A program made the translations under genes and the position numbers. A DNA stretch of 64,000 bases from Mitsuaria sp. PDC51 (GTDB lineage: Bacteria > Pseudomonadota > Gammaproteobacteria > Burkholderiales > Burkholderiaceae_C), in the NCBI RefSeq assembly GCF_900113225.1, contig NZ_FOZE01000002.1, positions 372,001-436,000 on the forward strand, written 5' to 3'. The notes beneath the pieces were generated by a model. The model ran no database searches and had not been told where the DNA came from. It saw only the letters and a list, made by a program, of their open reading frames with translations. Below are positions 50,148 through 59,182 of the stretch, piece by piece (within the stretch, counting starts at the first letter, position 1; each line of letters opens with the position of its first letter).

Positions 50148-50675
50148 GTGCATCCCTCTGCATCCCACACCATGCAACTCCGCACCATCATGCTCGACGA
50201 CACCGCCGCCATCGACCTGATCGCGCAGCGCATGCGGGCGACGCTCGTCGAGGTCGAAGGCGAGGAGGCTGGCGGCGGCATGTACTCGATGGACTGGCTG
50301 CGCGACCGCGTGCGATGGCATCTGGACGGGCGCGCCGCCGAAGTGGTCATCGCCGAGGATTTAACCGGCGCGATCGTTGGCCACACGATCTACCGGATTG
50401 AAGCGGATGCGGACGACGCACCGTTCGGCCTCGTCTCCACGACCTACGTCGTGCCGCAGGCACGGCGGCTCGGCGTCGCGCAGCAGTTGCTCGCGCGCGC
50501 CGAGTCCTGGTTCCGCGGACATGGCCTGCCCCAGTGCTGCACCTGGACCTCGTCGACGAACGCGCCGCTGATCGCGCTCTACGCGCGCAACGGCTTCGTG
50601 CAAGTCGAGCGCGCCCTCAACGAGCTGTCGCGCACGCCCATGGTCCGCCTCGCCAAGCAACTCGCTGCACGGTGA
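50148..50675 (+). CDS. GNAT-family N-acetyltransferase
   Basis: 175 aa from GTG 50148 (GAGAGAG eight bases upstream); ATG 50172 is the alternative with no ribosome site. GNAT motifs: VVIAEDLTGAIVGHTIYRIE, then VSTTYVVPQARRLGVAQQLLARAESWFRGHG (acetyl-CoA loop Q/R-x-x-G-x-A) and NAPLIALYARNGFVQVERALNELS. The pattern is of a single-domain enzyme acting on an amino acid, peptide or antibiotic. It is 13 bp after the TlpA-type gene and likely in the same transcript. A second GNAT gene sits at the left window edge. Confidence 0.85.
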   Translation: MHPSASHTMQLRTIMLDDTAAIDLIAQRMRATLVEVEGEEAGGGMYSMDWLRDRVRWHLDGRAAEVVIAEDLTGAIVGHTIYRIEADADDAPFGLVSTTYVVPQARRLGVAQQLLARAESWFRGHGLPQCCTWTSSTNAPLIALYARNGFVQVERALNELSRTPMVRLAKQLAAR

Positions 50676-50741
50676 AGAAACTCGCCGGCTGATCTCCCCT
50701 GAAGACAGGGCCGCGGGCACGCACCTTGCCGCCTCTGCGGC

Positions 50742-51377
50742 ATGAACGCTCCATCCCGCACCGCCCATCTCTACCTCTTCGAGGGCTTCGCCGACTGGGA
50801 GGCCGCTTATGCGGTCGCCGGCATCAACACGCCGGAATTCCAGAAATCGCCAGGCACCTGGCAGGTGAAGACCGTCGCCGCCGCGGGCGCCAACCTGGCG
50901 CGATCGATGGGCGGGCTGTCGGTGATGCCGGACATCCGGCTCTCGACGCTGTTCCCCGACGACAGCGAGCTGCTGATCCTTCCCGGCGGCGCCGGCTGGG
51001 ACAAGGGCGAGCACCTGGAAGCAGCGAAGAAGGCCAAGGAGTTCCTCGATGCCGGCAAGCGCGTGGCCGCGATCTGCGGCGCCACGGCGGGCCTGGCGCG
51101 GCTCGGCGTGCTCGACGACCGCCAGCACACCAGCAACGCGCTGGCCTACCTGAAGGGCGTGCCGGAATACGGCGGCAGCGACCGCTACGTCGACGAGCCC
51201 GTCGTCATCGACCGCGGGCTGATCACCGCCGGCGGCATGTCGGCGCTGGACTTCGCGCGCGCCATCTTCGAGACGCTCGACGTCTACGAGCACCAGACGC
51301 TCGAGGCCTGGTACCAGCTGAACAAGACCGGCCAGTCGGCCTGGTTCGCGAAGATGGCACAGGGCGAAGGACGCTGA
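50742..51377 (+). CDS. DJ-1/PfpI-family protein
   Basis: 211 aa from ATG 50742. Class I glutamine-amidotransferase-like fold: YLFEGFADWEAAYAVAG at the N-terminus, LLILPGGAGWDKGEHLEA, and the nucleophile elbow VAAICGATAGLARLGVLDD, with Cys in AICGAT. The Glu of FADWE is in the position that lowers the Cys pKa. Members act as chaperone/deglycase, protease or transcription-associated proteins; this one is longer than the usual 165-190 aa. It is the last gene before the convergent VWA cassette, 73 bp away. Confidence 0.88.
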   Translation: MNAPSRTAHLYLFEGFADWEAAYAVAGINTPEFQKSPGTWQVKTVAAAGANLARSMGGLSVMPDIRLSTLFPDDSELLILPGGAGWDKGEHLEAAKKAKEFLDAGKRVAAICGATAGLARLGVLDDRQHTSNALAYLKGVPEYGGSDRYVDEPVVIDRGLITAGGMSALDFARAIFETLDVYEHQTLEAWYQLNKTGQSAWFAKMAQGEGR

Positions 51378-51423
51378 TCGGCGCTGAGCAGCGCGGGCCG
51401 CTCGCCCTCACCGCCCGTCAACC

Positions 51424-51456
51424 GCGTTTCAGCCGCGGTTCAGCCGCGTTTCAGCC
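51424..51456. repeat. Three tandem 11-bp repeats
   Basis: GCGTTTCAGCC, GCGGTTCAGCC and GCGTTTCAGCC follow one another directly, with a partial fourth copy. They sit between the DJ-1 gene end and the stop of the opposing VWA gene (stop codon at 51451-51453 is inside the last copy). Confidence 0.6.
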
Positions 51457-52635
51457 GCCTTTCGCCGCCGTCACGATCCCCTGCCCGGCCGCCCAGGCGC
51501 CGATGTCGTCCCGGCGGATCGCCGCGGCCATCAGGCCCGGGAACGCATCCGGCGTGCAGGCGAACGACGGCACGCCCAGCGCGGCGAGCTTCGCCGCGAG
51601 CGCGCGGTCATAGGCCGGCGCGCCTTCGTCGCTGAGCGCCAGCAGCGCCACGCACTGCACGCCGCTCTCGACCAGCGACGCCGCGCGGCGCAGCAGCTGC
51701 GGCTCCACGCCGCCTTCATAGAGATCCGAAATCAGCACGAAGATCGTGTTGCGCGGCTCGCGGATCAGCGACTGGCAATAGGCCACCGCGCCGTTGATGT
51801 CCGTGCCGCCACCCAGCTGGACACCGAACAGCAGATCCACCGGATCGTCCAGCTGCTCGGTCATGTCGACGACCGCCGTGTCGAAGACCACCAGCTTCGT
51901 GCTCACCGCCGGCAGCGAGGCCAGCACCGCGCCGAAGATGCTCGAGTACACCACCGAGTTCGCCATCGACCCGCTCTGGTCGATGCACAGCACCACCTCG
52001 CGCTGCGGCCGCCGCGCCTTGCGGCCGAAGCCATGCAGCGTCTCCGGGATCACCGTGCGATGCGTCGGCTGCCAATGCCGCAGGTTGGCGCGGATGGTGC
52101 GGTGCCAGTCGATCTCCGCCAGCCGCGGCCGGCGGTTGCGCTGGCTGCGGTCCAAGGCGCCCGTCACCGCCGCGCGCATCGGCTCCTCGAGCCGCTTCAT
52201 CAACTCGTCGACGACCTGGCGCACCACGCGGCGCGCCGTCTCCTTCGTGCCCGCCGGAATCACCCGCGACAGCGCCATCAAGTTGGCCACCAGGTGCACG
52301 TCCGGCTGCACGCCCTGCAGCATCTCCGGCTGCAGCAGCATGTCGCGCAGGTTCAGACGCTCCAGCGCGTCCTTCTGCATCACCTGCACCACCGTGCTCG
52401 GGAAGTACTTGCGGATGTCGCCCAGCCAGCGCGCCACGCGCGGCGCGGAGTTGCCTCCCCCCCCGCGCCGGTCGTCGCCCAGCCCGCCGTGATCGTCGTA
52501 CAGCGCGCTCAGCGCCTGGTCCATCTCCGCCGCCTCGCCGCTCAACGCGCCGCAGCTGTCCTGCGCCTCGCCGCCAAGCACCAGCCGCCAGCGGCGCAGG
52601 CGATCCGCGTCGTTCCTTTCGTCCGAGCCGCTCAT
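51451..52635 (-). CDS. VWA-domain protein (last gene of the five-gene cassette)
   Basis: 394 aa. The N-terminal region is helical with a Gly-rich stretch (GDDRRGGGGN) and WLGDIRKYFPSTVVQVMQKDA. The von Willebrand A domain begins REVVLCIDQSGSMANS, an intact MIDAS D-x-S-x-S motif, with LVVFDTAVVDMT and GGGTDINGAV (metal-site Thr/Asp). MIDAS-VWA proteins pair with MoxR AAA ATPases as substrate-binding partners. The start overlaps the preceding DUF5682-like gene stop by 4 bp. Cytoplasmic. The product ends AAKGG within the tandem repeat. Confidence 0.9.
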   Translation of the reverse strand: MSGSDERNDADRLRRWRLVLGGEAQDSCGALSGEAAEMDQALSALYDDHGGLGDDRRGGGGNSAPRVARWLGDIRKYFPSTVVQVMQKDALERLNLRDMLLQPEMLQGVQPDVHLVANLMALSRVIPAGTKETARRVVRQVVDELMKRLEEPMRAAVTGALDRSQRNRRPRLAEIDWHRTIRANLRHWQPTHRTVIPETLHGFGRKARRPQREVVLCIDQSGSMANSVVYSSIFGAVLASLPAVSTKLVVFDTAVVDMTEQLDDPVDLLFGVQLGGGTDINGAVAYCQSLIREPRNTIFVLISDLYEGGVEPQLLRRAASLVESGVQCVALLALSDEGAPAYDRALAAKLAALGVPSFACTPDAFPGLMAAAIRRDDIGAWAAGQGIVTAAKGG

Positions 52636-55001
52636 GCGTCCACTCCCAACATCGCGCGCAGCAGCGGCAGAGGCAATGCCGCGCGCGCCTCATCCCATTC
52701 CGCCCGGGCCGGCGCCATCTCCGTGCCGCCGCCCTTGCGCGCCGCGCGGTGACCCAGGTCACGGCGCTCAGCCGCGTCGAAATGCGCGAAAGTCCGCCGC
52801 ACCAGCGGCAGCACGCGGATGAAATGTTCCTCGTCGAGCCCGCGCAGCCACGCATCCACCAAGGGCCAGACGCCATCGTGATGCAGCAGCACCACCGCAT
52901 TGCGGTTCAGGAACCCATCCAGCCACGCCGCCGCCTTGCCCGGCTCGGCCGCGCGCGACAGATGCAGCGAGATCGCCGTGCCCGCGTCCTGCGCCGTGAT
53001 CAGGCCGTCGTCGAGCAACAGCCGCGTGCAGAGCCCGCGCAGCAAGGCATGCGCGCCCTCACGCGCCGCGAGTTGCGCGATCGCGGCTCGCCATTGCGCG
53101 GAGGGCTCGGTCTGCCGCCCCGGATCGCGCAAGCGGATCGCCGATTGCGCGCCCAGCACGCGATCGCGGCACTGCGCGGCCGCCGCGTCGTCGAGCGAAT
53201 CGCCCGCCAGCGGCAAGCTGATCGCCGCCCGCGTGACCAGGCCATCGAAGACATGACCCACCATCGCCGCGTCGGTCTGCCGCACGTTGCCGTAGCGGAA
53301 GACATTGGCGAGCGGCGGCAGCGCCGCCAGCAGCTGATCGGCATCCCCGGTCACCGCGGCGTGATCCTGCAGCGCGCGCGACGCGACGAACACCGCCTGC
53401 GGCAGATCGGCCAGCAGCACGCGGTCCACGAGCTCGGCCAGCGCGCCCAGCGTACGTTCGCCGCCGCAGCGCTCGGCCACCGCCGCCGTCGCCGCCTGCG
53501 CGACCGACTGGCCCCAGCGGCTGGCCTCGATCAGGCGCAGCGCGAATTCCGGCTGCCATTGCAGCGACCACAGCTCGTGGAAGGTGCCACGCGAGGACTT
53601 GCCCGTGCGCGCGATCTCGCCCCACGGCAGATCGATCAGCCGCAGCCGGTGCAGCAGATGGCTGCGCGCCAGGTCGTTGGGCTGACGCAGGTCCAGGTCC
53701 AGGGTCTTCTGCGTCGCCTCCGGCTTCATCCGCAGCGACTTCTGCATCTGTTCGAGATCGCGCTGCAGCGGCACCGTCGGCACGCCGGCCGGCACCTGGC
53801 CGAGCCGGTCGCCGATGACCAGCTCGTCGCGGATGAAACCGAGCACGGCCTCGTCGCCCAGCGTCATCACGGTGCGCGTGGCCTCGTGCAACTCGTCCAG
53901 GCCCGGCGCCGGCCGTTGACGCAGCGCGGCCAGCGTGTCGGCCAGGCGGCTGGCCTCGATCAGGTGGGCGGAGGAGCAGTCCAGGTCGCGCTCGCGCATC
54001 AGCCGCGCGACGCGCGCCAGCCAGCCGATCGCGCGCGGCCGCCGCTCGCCATCGAGGCCGCTCAGCCACAGGTGCTCGTACCAGCCCGGCGAATGGATGC
54101 CGGCGCCGTAGCCGCTCTCACGCGCCAGGTGGCGATAGGTCCACGGCACCCAGGTGCTGCTGACCTTCAGCTTGGGCAGGCCCTTGAGCAGCGCCTGGTC
54201 CGCCTTCATCGTGATGTCCGCCTGCAGGCCGCCGAGGTGCCACGCGCCGCAGACCACCGCGATGCGCTCGAAGCCCTCCTTGCGCGCGGCGCGGATGCAC
54301 TGCCGCATGTGCGCCTCGCGCAGCACCTCGCGGCGTGCGCGCGGCGTCTTCGGATCGAGCGTCTCGTCATCGCCGGATTCGGCGCGTAGCGTGGTCATCG
54401 CCTCGCCGATCGCGGCGAAGAGATCCTCGCCGTCGCCGCGCTCTTCGACCATGTGGTTCCACCACGCCTCGCCATCGGCGTAGCCCGCCGCGCGCGCGAA
54501 CCAGTCCAGCGGATCGCCACGGCGCGACGGCGCGGGATCAGGCGTCTCGGCGGAGACGGGCTGCGCCTGCTGATCCCCCGCTTGTTGTGCCCCGACTTGC
54601 TGTGCCCCCGCTTGCTCGTCGTCCGGCTCGTTCCCGTCCGGCTTGTCGTCTTCCGAATTCAGCTGACCCGCCTGCTCGAGCGCCAGTGACACGCCCACCG
54701 GCAGGTCGATGAACCGCGCCGGCACGCCGGCCCCGGCCGCCCAGCGCAGGGCCTGCCATTCGGGCGAGAAGCTCGCGAACGGGTGGTACACCGCGCGGCT
54801 CGCGTCCTCGACGCCATGCGTCAGCAGCGCCACCGGCGGCGTCATGTCGGCCTCGAGCGCCGCCGCGACGAGGCCATCCGCCTCGGGCGGCCCCTCGATC
54901 AGCACGCAGTCCGGCTTCAATGCCTCGAACGCGGCCAGCAGGCTGCGCGCGCAGCCTGGCCCGTGGTGCCGGACACCGAAGTAATGGACCGGATCGCTCA
55001 T
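52632..55001 (-). CDS. DUF5682-like protein, possibly ChaN/TIKI/EreA-related
   Basis: 789 aa from ATG 55001. The N-terminus HYFGVRHHGPGCARSLLAAF and CVLIEGPPEAD, then FIDLPVGVSLALEQAG and, later, IAVVCGAWHLGGL, resemble the paired-His metal centre of the TraB/TIKI/ChaN/erythromycin-esterase fold. A Gln/Ala/Asp-rich insert (EPDDEQAGAQQVGAQQAGDQ) separates two parts of that domain. The C-terminal 450 residues are helical repeats with no recognised catalytic motif. It lies between the MoxR ATPase (20 bp) and the VWA gene (4-bp overlap), so it is probably a core subunit or effector. The enzymatic inference is from motif resemblance only. Confidence 0.8.
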   Translation of the reverse strand: MSDPVHYFGVRHHGPGCARSLLAAFEALKPDCVLIEGPPEADGLVAAALEADMTPPVALLTHGVEDASRAVYHPFASFSPEWQALRWAAGAGVPARFIDLPVGVSLALEQAGQLNSEDDKPDGNEPDDEQAGAQQVGAQQAGDQQAQPVSAETPDPAPSRRGDPLDWFARAAGYADGEAWWNHMVEERGDGEDLFAAIGEAMTTLRAESGDDETLDPKTPRARREVLREAHMRQCIRAARKEGFERIAVVCGAWHLGGLQADITMKADQALLKGLPKLKVSSTWVPWTYRHLARESGYGAGIHSPGWYEHLWLSGLDGERRPRAIGWLARVARLMRERDLDCSSAHLIEASRLADTLAALRQRPAPGLDELHEATRTVMTLGDEAVLGFIRDELVIGDRLGQVPAGVPTVPLQRDLEQMQKSLRMKPEATQKTLDLDLRQPNDLARSHLLHRLRLIDLPWGEIARTGKSSRGTFHELWSLQWQPEFALRLIEASRWGQSVAQAATAAVAERCGGERTLGALAELVDRVLLADLPQAVFVASRALQDHAAVTGDADQLLAALPPLANVFRYGNVRQTDAAMVGHVFDGLVTRAAISLPLAGDSLDDAAAAQCRDRVLGAQSAIRLRDPGRQTEPSAQWRAAIAQLAAREGAHALLRGLCTRLLLDDGLITAQDAGTAISLHLSRAAEPGKAAAWLDGFLNRNAVVLLHHDGVWPLVDAWLRGLDEEHFIRVLPLVRRTFAHFDAAERRDLGHRAARKGGGTEMAPARAEWDEARAALPLPLLRAMLGVDA

Positions 55002-55021
55002 GGCCTCTCGCGGTTCCGCGC

Positions 55022-56128
55022 TCAGGACTGCTCGCGGCAGGCGCGATACAGGTCCTTCCAGTCGGCGCGTTCCTTGACGACGGTCTCGAGGTACTCGGTC
55101 CACACGACCTGGTCCTGCACCGGGTCCTTGACGATCGCGCCGAGCAGGCCCGAGGCCACATCGCGCGGGCGCATCACGCCGTCGCCGAAGTGGCCCGCCA
55201 GCGCCATGCCGCTGTTGATCACCGAGATCGCCTCCGCCGTCGACAGCGTGCCGCTGGGCGACTTCAGCTGCGTCTTGCCGTCCTCGGTGCGGCCGTTGCG
55301 CAGCTCGCGGAAGATCTGCACGATGCGCCTGACCTCCTTCAGCGCCGGCGGCTCGGCCGGCAGCTGCAGTGCGGCGCCCAGCTCCGCGACCCGCTTGACC
55401 ACGATGGACACTTCCGCGTCCTCGCTCGCCGGCACCGGCAGCACCACCGTGTTGAAGCGCCGCTTGAGCGCGGCCGACAGCTCGTTCACGCCCTTGTCGC
55501 GGTTGTTGGCCGTGGCGATCACGCTGAAGCCGCGCGTGGCCTGCACCTCGCCGCCGAGCTCCGGAATCGGCAGCGTCTTCTCCGACAGCACCGTGATCAG
55601 GCTGTCCTGCACGTCGGCCGGGATGCGCGTCAGCTCCTCGATACGCGCGATCTTGCCGGCCCGCATCGCCTTCATCAGCGGACTCGGTACCAGCGCCGCC
55701 TCGCTCGGGCCGTTGGCCAGCAGCTGCGCGTAGTTCCAGCCGTAGCGCAGCTGTTCCTCGCCGGTGCCGGCGGTGCCCTGGATCAGCAGCGTCGAGTCGC
55801 CGCTGACCGCCGCCGACAGATGCTCCGAGACCCACGACTTCGCCGTGCCCGGCACCCCGTAGAGCAGCAGCGCGCGATCAGTGGCGAGCGTCGCGACGGC
55901 GATCTCCATCAGGCGCTCGTCGCCGATGTACTTGGCGCTGACTTCGAAGCCGTTCTCCAGCGTGCCGCCCATCAGGTAACGCAGCACCGCCCAGGGCGAC
56001 ATCGCCCAGTTCTCGGGACGCGGGCGCGTGTCCTGGCGCTTCAGCTCGGCGAGCTCCTCGGCGTACTGGTGCTCCGCGTGGCGGCGCAGGACCTGCGAGG
56101 CGGCGGAAGTGTCGGGCGTGGTCGTCAT
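55022..56128 (-). CDS. MoxR-type AAA+ ATPase
   Basis: 368 aa, ATG 56128 overlapping the DUF5691-like stop by 4 bp. Walker A is LYGVPGTAKSW, a Walker B-like segment is IARIEELTRIP, and the sensor region ATANNRDKGVNELSAALKRRFNTVVLPVP ends with the arginine-finger type RRF. The C-terminal lid follows (RPRDVASGLLGAIV). MoxR ATPases act with VWA partners as chaperones or in metal insertion and stress regulation. Here the partner VWA protein is encoded two genes downstream. It should be hexameric and cytoplasmic. Confidence 0.92.
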   Translation of the reverse strand: MTTTPDTSAASQVLRRHAEHQYAEELAELKRQDTRPRPENWAMSPWAVLRYLMGGTLENGFEVSAKYIGDERLMEIAVATLATDRALLLYGVPGTAKSWVSEHLSAAVSGDSTLLIQGTAGTGEEQLRYGWNYAQLLANGPSEAALVPSPLMKAMRAGKIARIEELTRIPADVQDSLITVLSEKTLPIPELGGEVQATRGFSVIATANNRDKGVNELSAALKRRFNTVVLPVPASEDAEVSIVVKRVAELGAALQLPAEPPALKEVRRIVQIFRELRNGRTEDGKTQLKSPSGTLSTAEAISVINSGMALAGHFGDGVMRPRDVASGLLGAIVKDPVQDQVVWTEYLETVVKERADWKDLYRACREQS

Positions 56129-57693
56129 GGGGTCCTCGGGGTCGGATCCGGTTGAAGAGCGATCAGGGCGCGGCGCAGCGCGGCCGTCTGCACGACGGCC
56201 TGCAGCATGTCCGCGTAGGCGGCGGTCTCGCCGGCCGCGCGCTGGTCGGCGATCGAGCCGTAGGCGGACAGGCAGTCGGGATGCACGACGGCGCCAAAGT
56301 CGGCCAGCATCGCGCGCACGGTGTAGTCGTCCTTGAGCGTGCCGGCGCGGGCGCGCGTGAGCAGCTGCTCGGTCAGCGCCTGCGACAGCAGCGGACCGAG
56401 CGTCTCGCCGCCGCTCGCCGCCGCGATCAGCGCGGACAAGGGAAGCGTGCCTTGCTGCAAGTGGCGTAGCCAGTAGCGCTCGCGGCGCGCCTGCGGCAGC
56501 CAGCCCAGCACCTGCGCCGCGCGGTGCGACTCGATGCCCGCGCCAAGGTCGCCGAACGCGTGGTCGAGGAAGGCCTCGCACCAGTCGATCTCGCGCGTGG
56601 CGCCGAGCACGCCGAACCAGCCGCGCTGCAACGCCTCGGCCCAGTCGGTCTTGCGCGCCCAACCGAGCAGCTCGGCGGGCGTCATGCCGGTGGTTTCGGT
56701 CCACCAGGTCAGCGGCACCTGACGCACCAGCTGGAACAGCCACCAGCCGCGCTCGCCGAGCTTCTCCGTCTGGGGGCGCTCGGCGATGAGTTGATCGGCG
56801 GCCCAATCGCTGTCGGCGGCGGCCGGCGCGTCGATGACCCAGTGCTGGCGCAGCAGCACACGCTCGCTGCGCAGCAGCGGCGCGAGGCGATCGATGGCGC
56901 GACGCGGATGCACCGCGCCGGGCAGCCGCAGCAGCAGGCCGAGCGCGACGTCGCGCACCTCGCGGCTGCGATCGACACGCAGGCGGTCGAGCAGCGCTTC
57001 GTCGTCGAGGGAAAGCCCGACGGCGAGCTGGGACGCGAGATCGGCGCGCTCCTTCGCGGGCAGTTCGGCCAAGGCGGCTTCAAGCCGGGCGCGGCCGGCG
57101 GCGGCATCGGCCGCGCGCTCGCGGGCGAGGAAGGCGCGGCGCTGCTCGAGCGTGCCCTCGGTCCACTGCGAGTCGTCAAGGGCCTCGCCGCCGACACCGG
57201 CCGCATAGCGCCACTCCTCGCGCTGGCGGGCAAGCCACAGGCCGCGTTCGCCGAGCACCGGCAGCAGCGGCGCCCGCAGCGCCACCGAGCGCCGGCCGAG
57301 TTCGAGCGCCTGCGGCAGGAGCGTCTCGGGCAGGCGCAGCCCGGCGGCGGCCAGGTCCGCGAAGAGCTGCTGTTGGAGCCGGGTCGGCGCTTCGTTCAGC
57401 GCCCAGCGCAGCAACGATCGCAGGTGTCCGCCCTGCCCGTCCGGGACCACCGGCCGGCGGTCCGCCGCGGCCGGTTCCGGCGGCGCGGCGGCCCAGGCGC
57501 GGTCCTGCAGGCCGGCGGCCTCGCAGGCCGCGATGACGGCCATCGTGCGCAGGACCTGGCCAGAAGGGCTGTCCGCGGCCAGCGCGGCCTGCGCCGCGAG
57601 CTGGCCGATTGCGCCGGACCATTCAGGCAGCGGTCCGGGCTGGCGTTCGGTGCCGACCATCGCGATCGGTAGCAGCGGCGTCCAGGCGCTCAT
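56125..57693 (-). CDS. DUF5691-like helical-repeat protein
   Basis: 522 aa from ATG 57693. The N-terminus opens WTPLLPIAMVGTERQP, a family hallmark, and the rest is alpha-helical with HEAT-like repeats (LRLPETLLPQALELGRRSVALRAPLL, DVALGLLLRLPGAVHPRRAI, SHRAAQVLGWLPQARRERYWL). No catalytic residues stand out, so it is probably a scaffold or adaptor. It overlaps both neighbours by 4 bp (SWIM gene upstream, MoxR gene downstream), indicating stoichiometric co-translation. Confidence 0.82.
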   Translation of the reverse strand: MSAWTPLLPIAMVGTERQPGPLPEWSGAIGQLAAQAALAADSPSGQVLRTMAVIAACEAAGLQDRAWAAAPPEPAAADRRPVVPDGQGGHLRSLLRWALNEAPTRLQQQLFADLAAAGLRLPETLLPQALELGRRSVALRAPLLPVLGERGLWLARQREEWRYAAGVGGEALDDSQWTEGTLEQRRAFLARERAADAAAGRARLEAALAELPAKERADLASQLAVGLSLDDEALLDRLRVDRSREVRDVALGLLLRLPGAVHPRRAIDRLAPLLRSERVLLRQHWVIDAPAAADSDWAADQLIAERPQTEKLGERGWWLFQLVRQVPLTWWTETTGMTPAELLGWARKTDWAEALQRGWFGVLGATREIDWCEAFLDHAFGDLGAGIESHRAAQVLGWLPQARRERYWLRHLQQGTLPLSALIAAASGGETLGPLLSQALTEQLLTRARAGTLKDDYTVRAMLADFGAVVHPDCLSAYGSIADQRAAGETAAYADMLQAVVQTAALRRALIALQPDPTPRTP

Positions 57694-59099
57694 GCGGCGC
57701 TCCGCGTCCAGAGGGGCCGCGCCGATCCGGCGGCCCATGCGGTCAAGGGACTCAGGCGCACGCCGTCCCATTCGCCCATGACGTCGAGCGGATGCGCGCC
57801 GGAGACCGCCATCAGCGACCACCAGTCCTCATCGCCCAGACGCAGCGGCACGGCGCGGCCCTCGGCGGTCAGATGCGGCCCTGCGTCGGAGGCGACGGGC
57901 GTCGCGTTGGCGAGCACCACGGGATGCAGGGACGCGAACGGATGCGCGGCGATGCGCTGCGCGACGCGCTCCCATTCGGCGCTCCAGGCCTGCGGGGTCA
58001 CGCCCGCGGCGGCTTCGGTGGAGGCCGGCTCCGTCGATGGCGCCTCGTCCGCGACCAGCGCGCGCAGCGGCGCGCCGCCGGGATAGAAGACCAGCGTGAG
58101 GTCCTTGCCGGAACCCGGCAGCCACAGCCCCTCGAAGCCGCGTCCGCCATGCGTGTGATCGAGCAGCCAGGCGCGGCGGCCGGAGCGCGCGCCGTGCAGC
58201 CAGACGCGGCGTTCGTTGAGGCGCGCATCGCGTTCCTCGACGATGACGCCGATGACGGTCCAGCGATCGGTCAGGCGCTCGCCCGTGGCGAGCACCTCCG
58301 CCTGGTCGAGCGGCCAGCCGCAGACGGTGCGCAGATCCGCCTGGACGGCGGCCGGCAGCGCCTCGCGCCGGCCGATCGCCTCGCAAGCCAGCTGCAGCAG
58401 GCCCAGGCGCGCGAGCATGCGCTCGGGCCAGTCCGCGCCGGCGCGCCAGCCATCGGCGGCCGCGGTGAGCCGCTGCCCGAGCCCGGGCGCCTGCGCATCG
58501 ACCATGCGGGCGGCCATCGTGCGCCAGCCGCGGATCGCGGCGTCGTCGAGCGCGCCGAGGCCGCGGCCGATCTGATCGCCGAGCCAGCGTTGCAGTTCGC
58601 CGGCGGCCTCTTCAATGCGACGCCAGCGCTGCGCTTCGCGCTTGGTCGCGCCCTCCGGATCGGCAAGCGCCGAGGCGGCCTGCGCGGGATCGACGCCGTC
58701 GGCGAGCTGGACCGCGCGCTCGGCGGCGCGGTCGGCGGCCTTCTGGTCGCGCTCTTCCTTCTTCTGCGCCCGCTCGCCACGCGAGGCCAGCCATTCGGCG
58801 ACCCAGGCGGGCGGCTCGCCGCCGCTGAACTTCGACGCGTCCTGCGCGCGCAGCATCAACAGCGCGAGGCCATGCTTGCAGGGGAACTTGCGGCTGGGGC
58901 AGGAGCAGCGGAAGGCGGGACCGCTCAGGTCGACCTGCGTCTGGTACGGCTTGGAGCCGCTGCCCTGGCACTCGCCCCAGACGGCGGCGTCATCGGCGCC
59001 GAGCAAGGGCCACTTGGCCAGCGAAGTGAGCCCGCGCGCGGCCTTCGCCGATGCCTCGTCCGGCGCCAGCGCCAGCACTCCCTCCATGGTCAGCGTCAT
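57690..59099 (-). CDS. SWIM zinc-finger protein (first gene of the cassette)
   Basis: 469 aa from ATG 59099. The SWIM finger FRCSCPSRKFPCKHGLAL (CxC...CxH) lies at about residues 64-81 after an Ala-rich N-terminal helix region. A charged Lys/Arg/Glu helix (RAQKKEERDQKAADRAAERA) and a long helical domain follow, and the C-terminal region (WSLMAVSGAHPLDVMGEWDGVRLSPLTAW) is beta-rich. SWIM domains bind nucleic acid or protein. As the first gene it carries the operon promoter in the 83-bp gap before nagZ. Its stop overlaps the DUF5691-like start by 4 bp. Confidence 0.88.
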   Translation of the reverse strand: MTLTMEGVLALAPDEASAKAARGLTSLAKWPLLGADDAAVWGECQGSGSKPYQTQVDLSGPAFRCSCPSRKFPCKHGLALLMLRAQDASKFSGGEPPAWVAEWLASRGERAQKKEERDQKAADRAAERAVQLADGVDPAQAASALADPEGATKREAQRWRRIEEAAGELQRWLGDQIGRGLGALDDAAIRGWRTMAARMVDAQAPGLGQRLTAAADGWRAGADWPERMLARLGLLQLACEAIGRREALPAAVQADLRTVCGWPLDQAEVLATGERLTDRWTVIGVIVEERDARLNERRVWLHGARSGRRAWLLDHTHGGRGFEGLWLPGSGKDLTLVFYPGGAPLRALVADEAPSTEPASTEAAAGVTPQAWSAEWERVAQRIAAHPFASLHPVVLANATPVASDAGPHLTAEGRAVPLRLGDEDWWSLMAVSGAHPLDVMGEWDGVRLSPLTAWAAGSARPLWTRSAA

Positions 59100-59182
59100 G
59101 CTGGCCCGCTCCCTGATTGATCGTTGTCCGGTCAGTTGGGGCGGAGTCTAGCTGCCCGTCGCGGCCCCAAGGCCGCAAGGTC

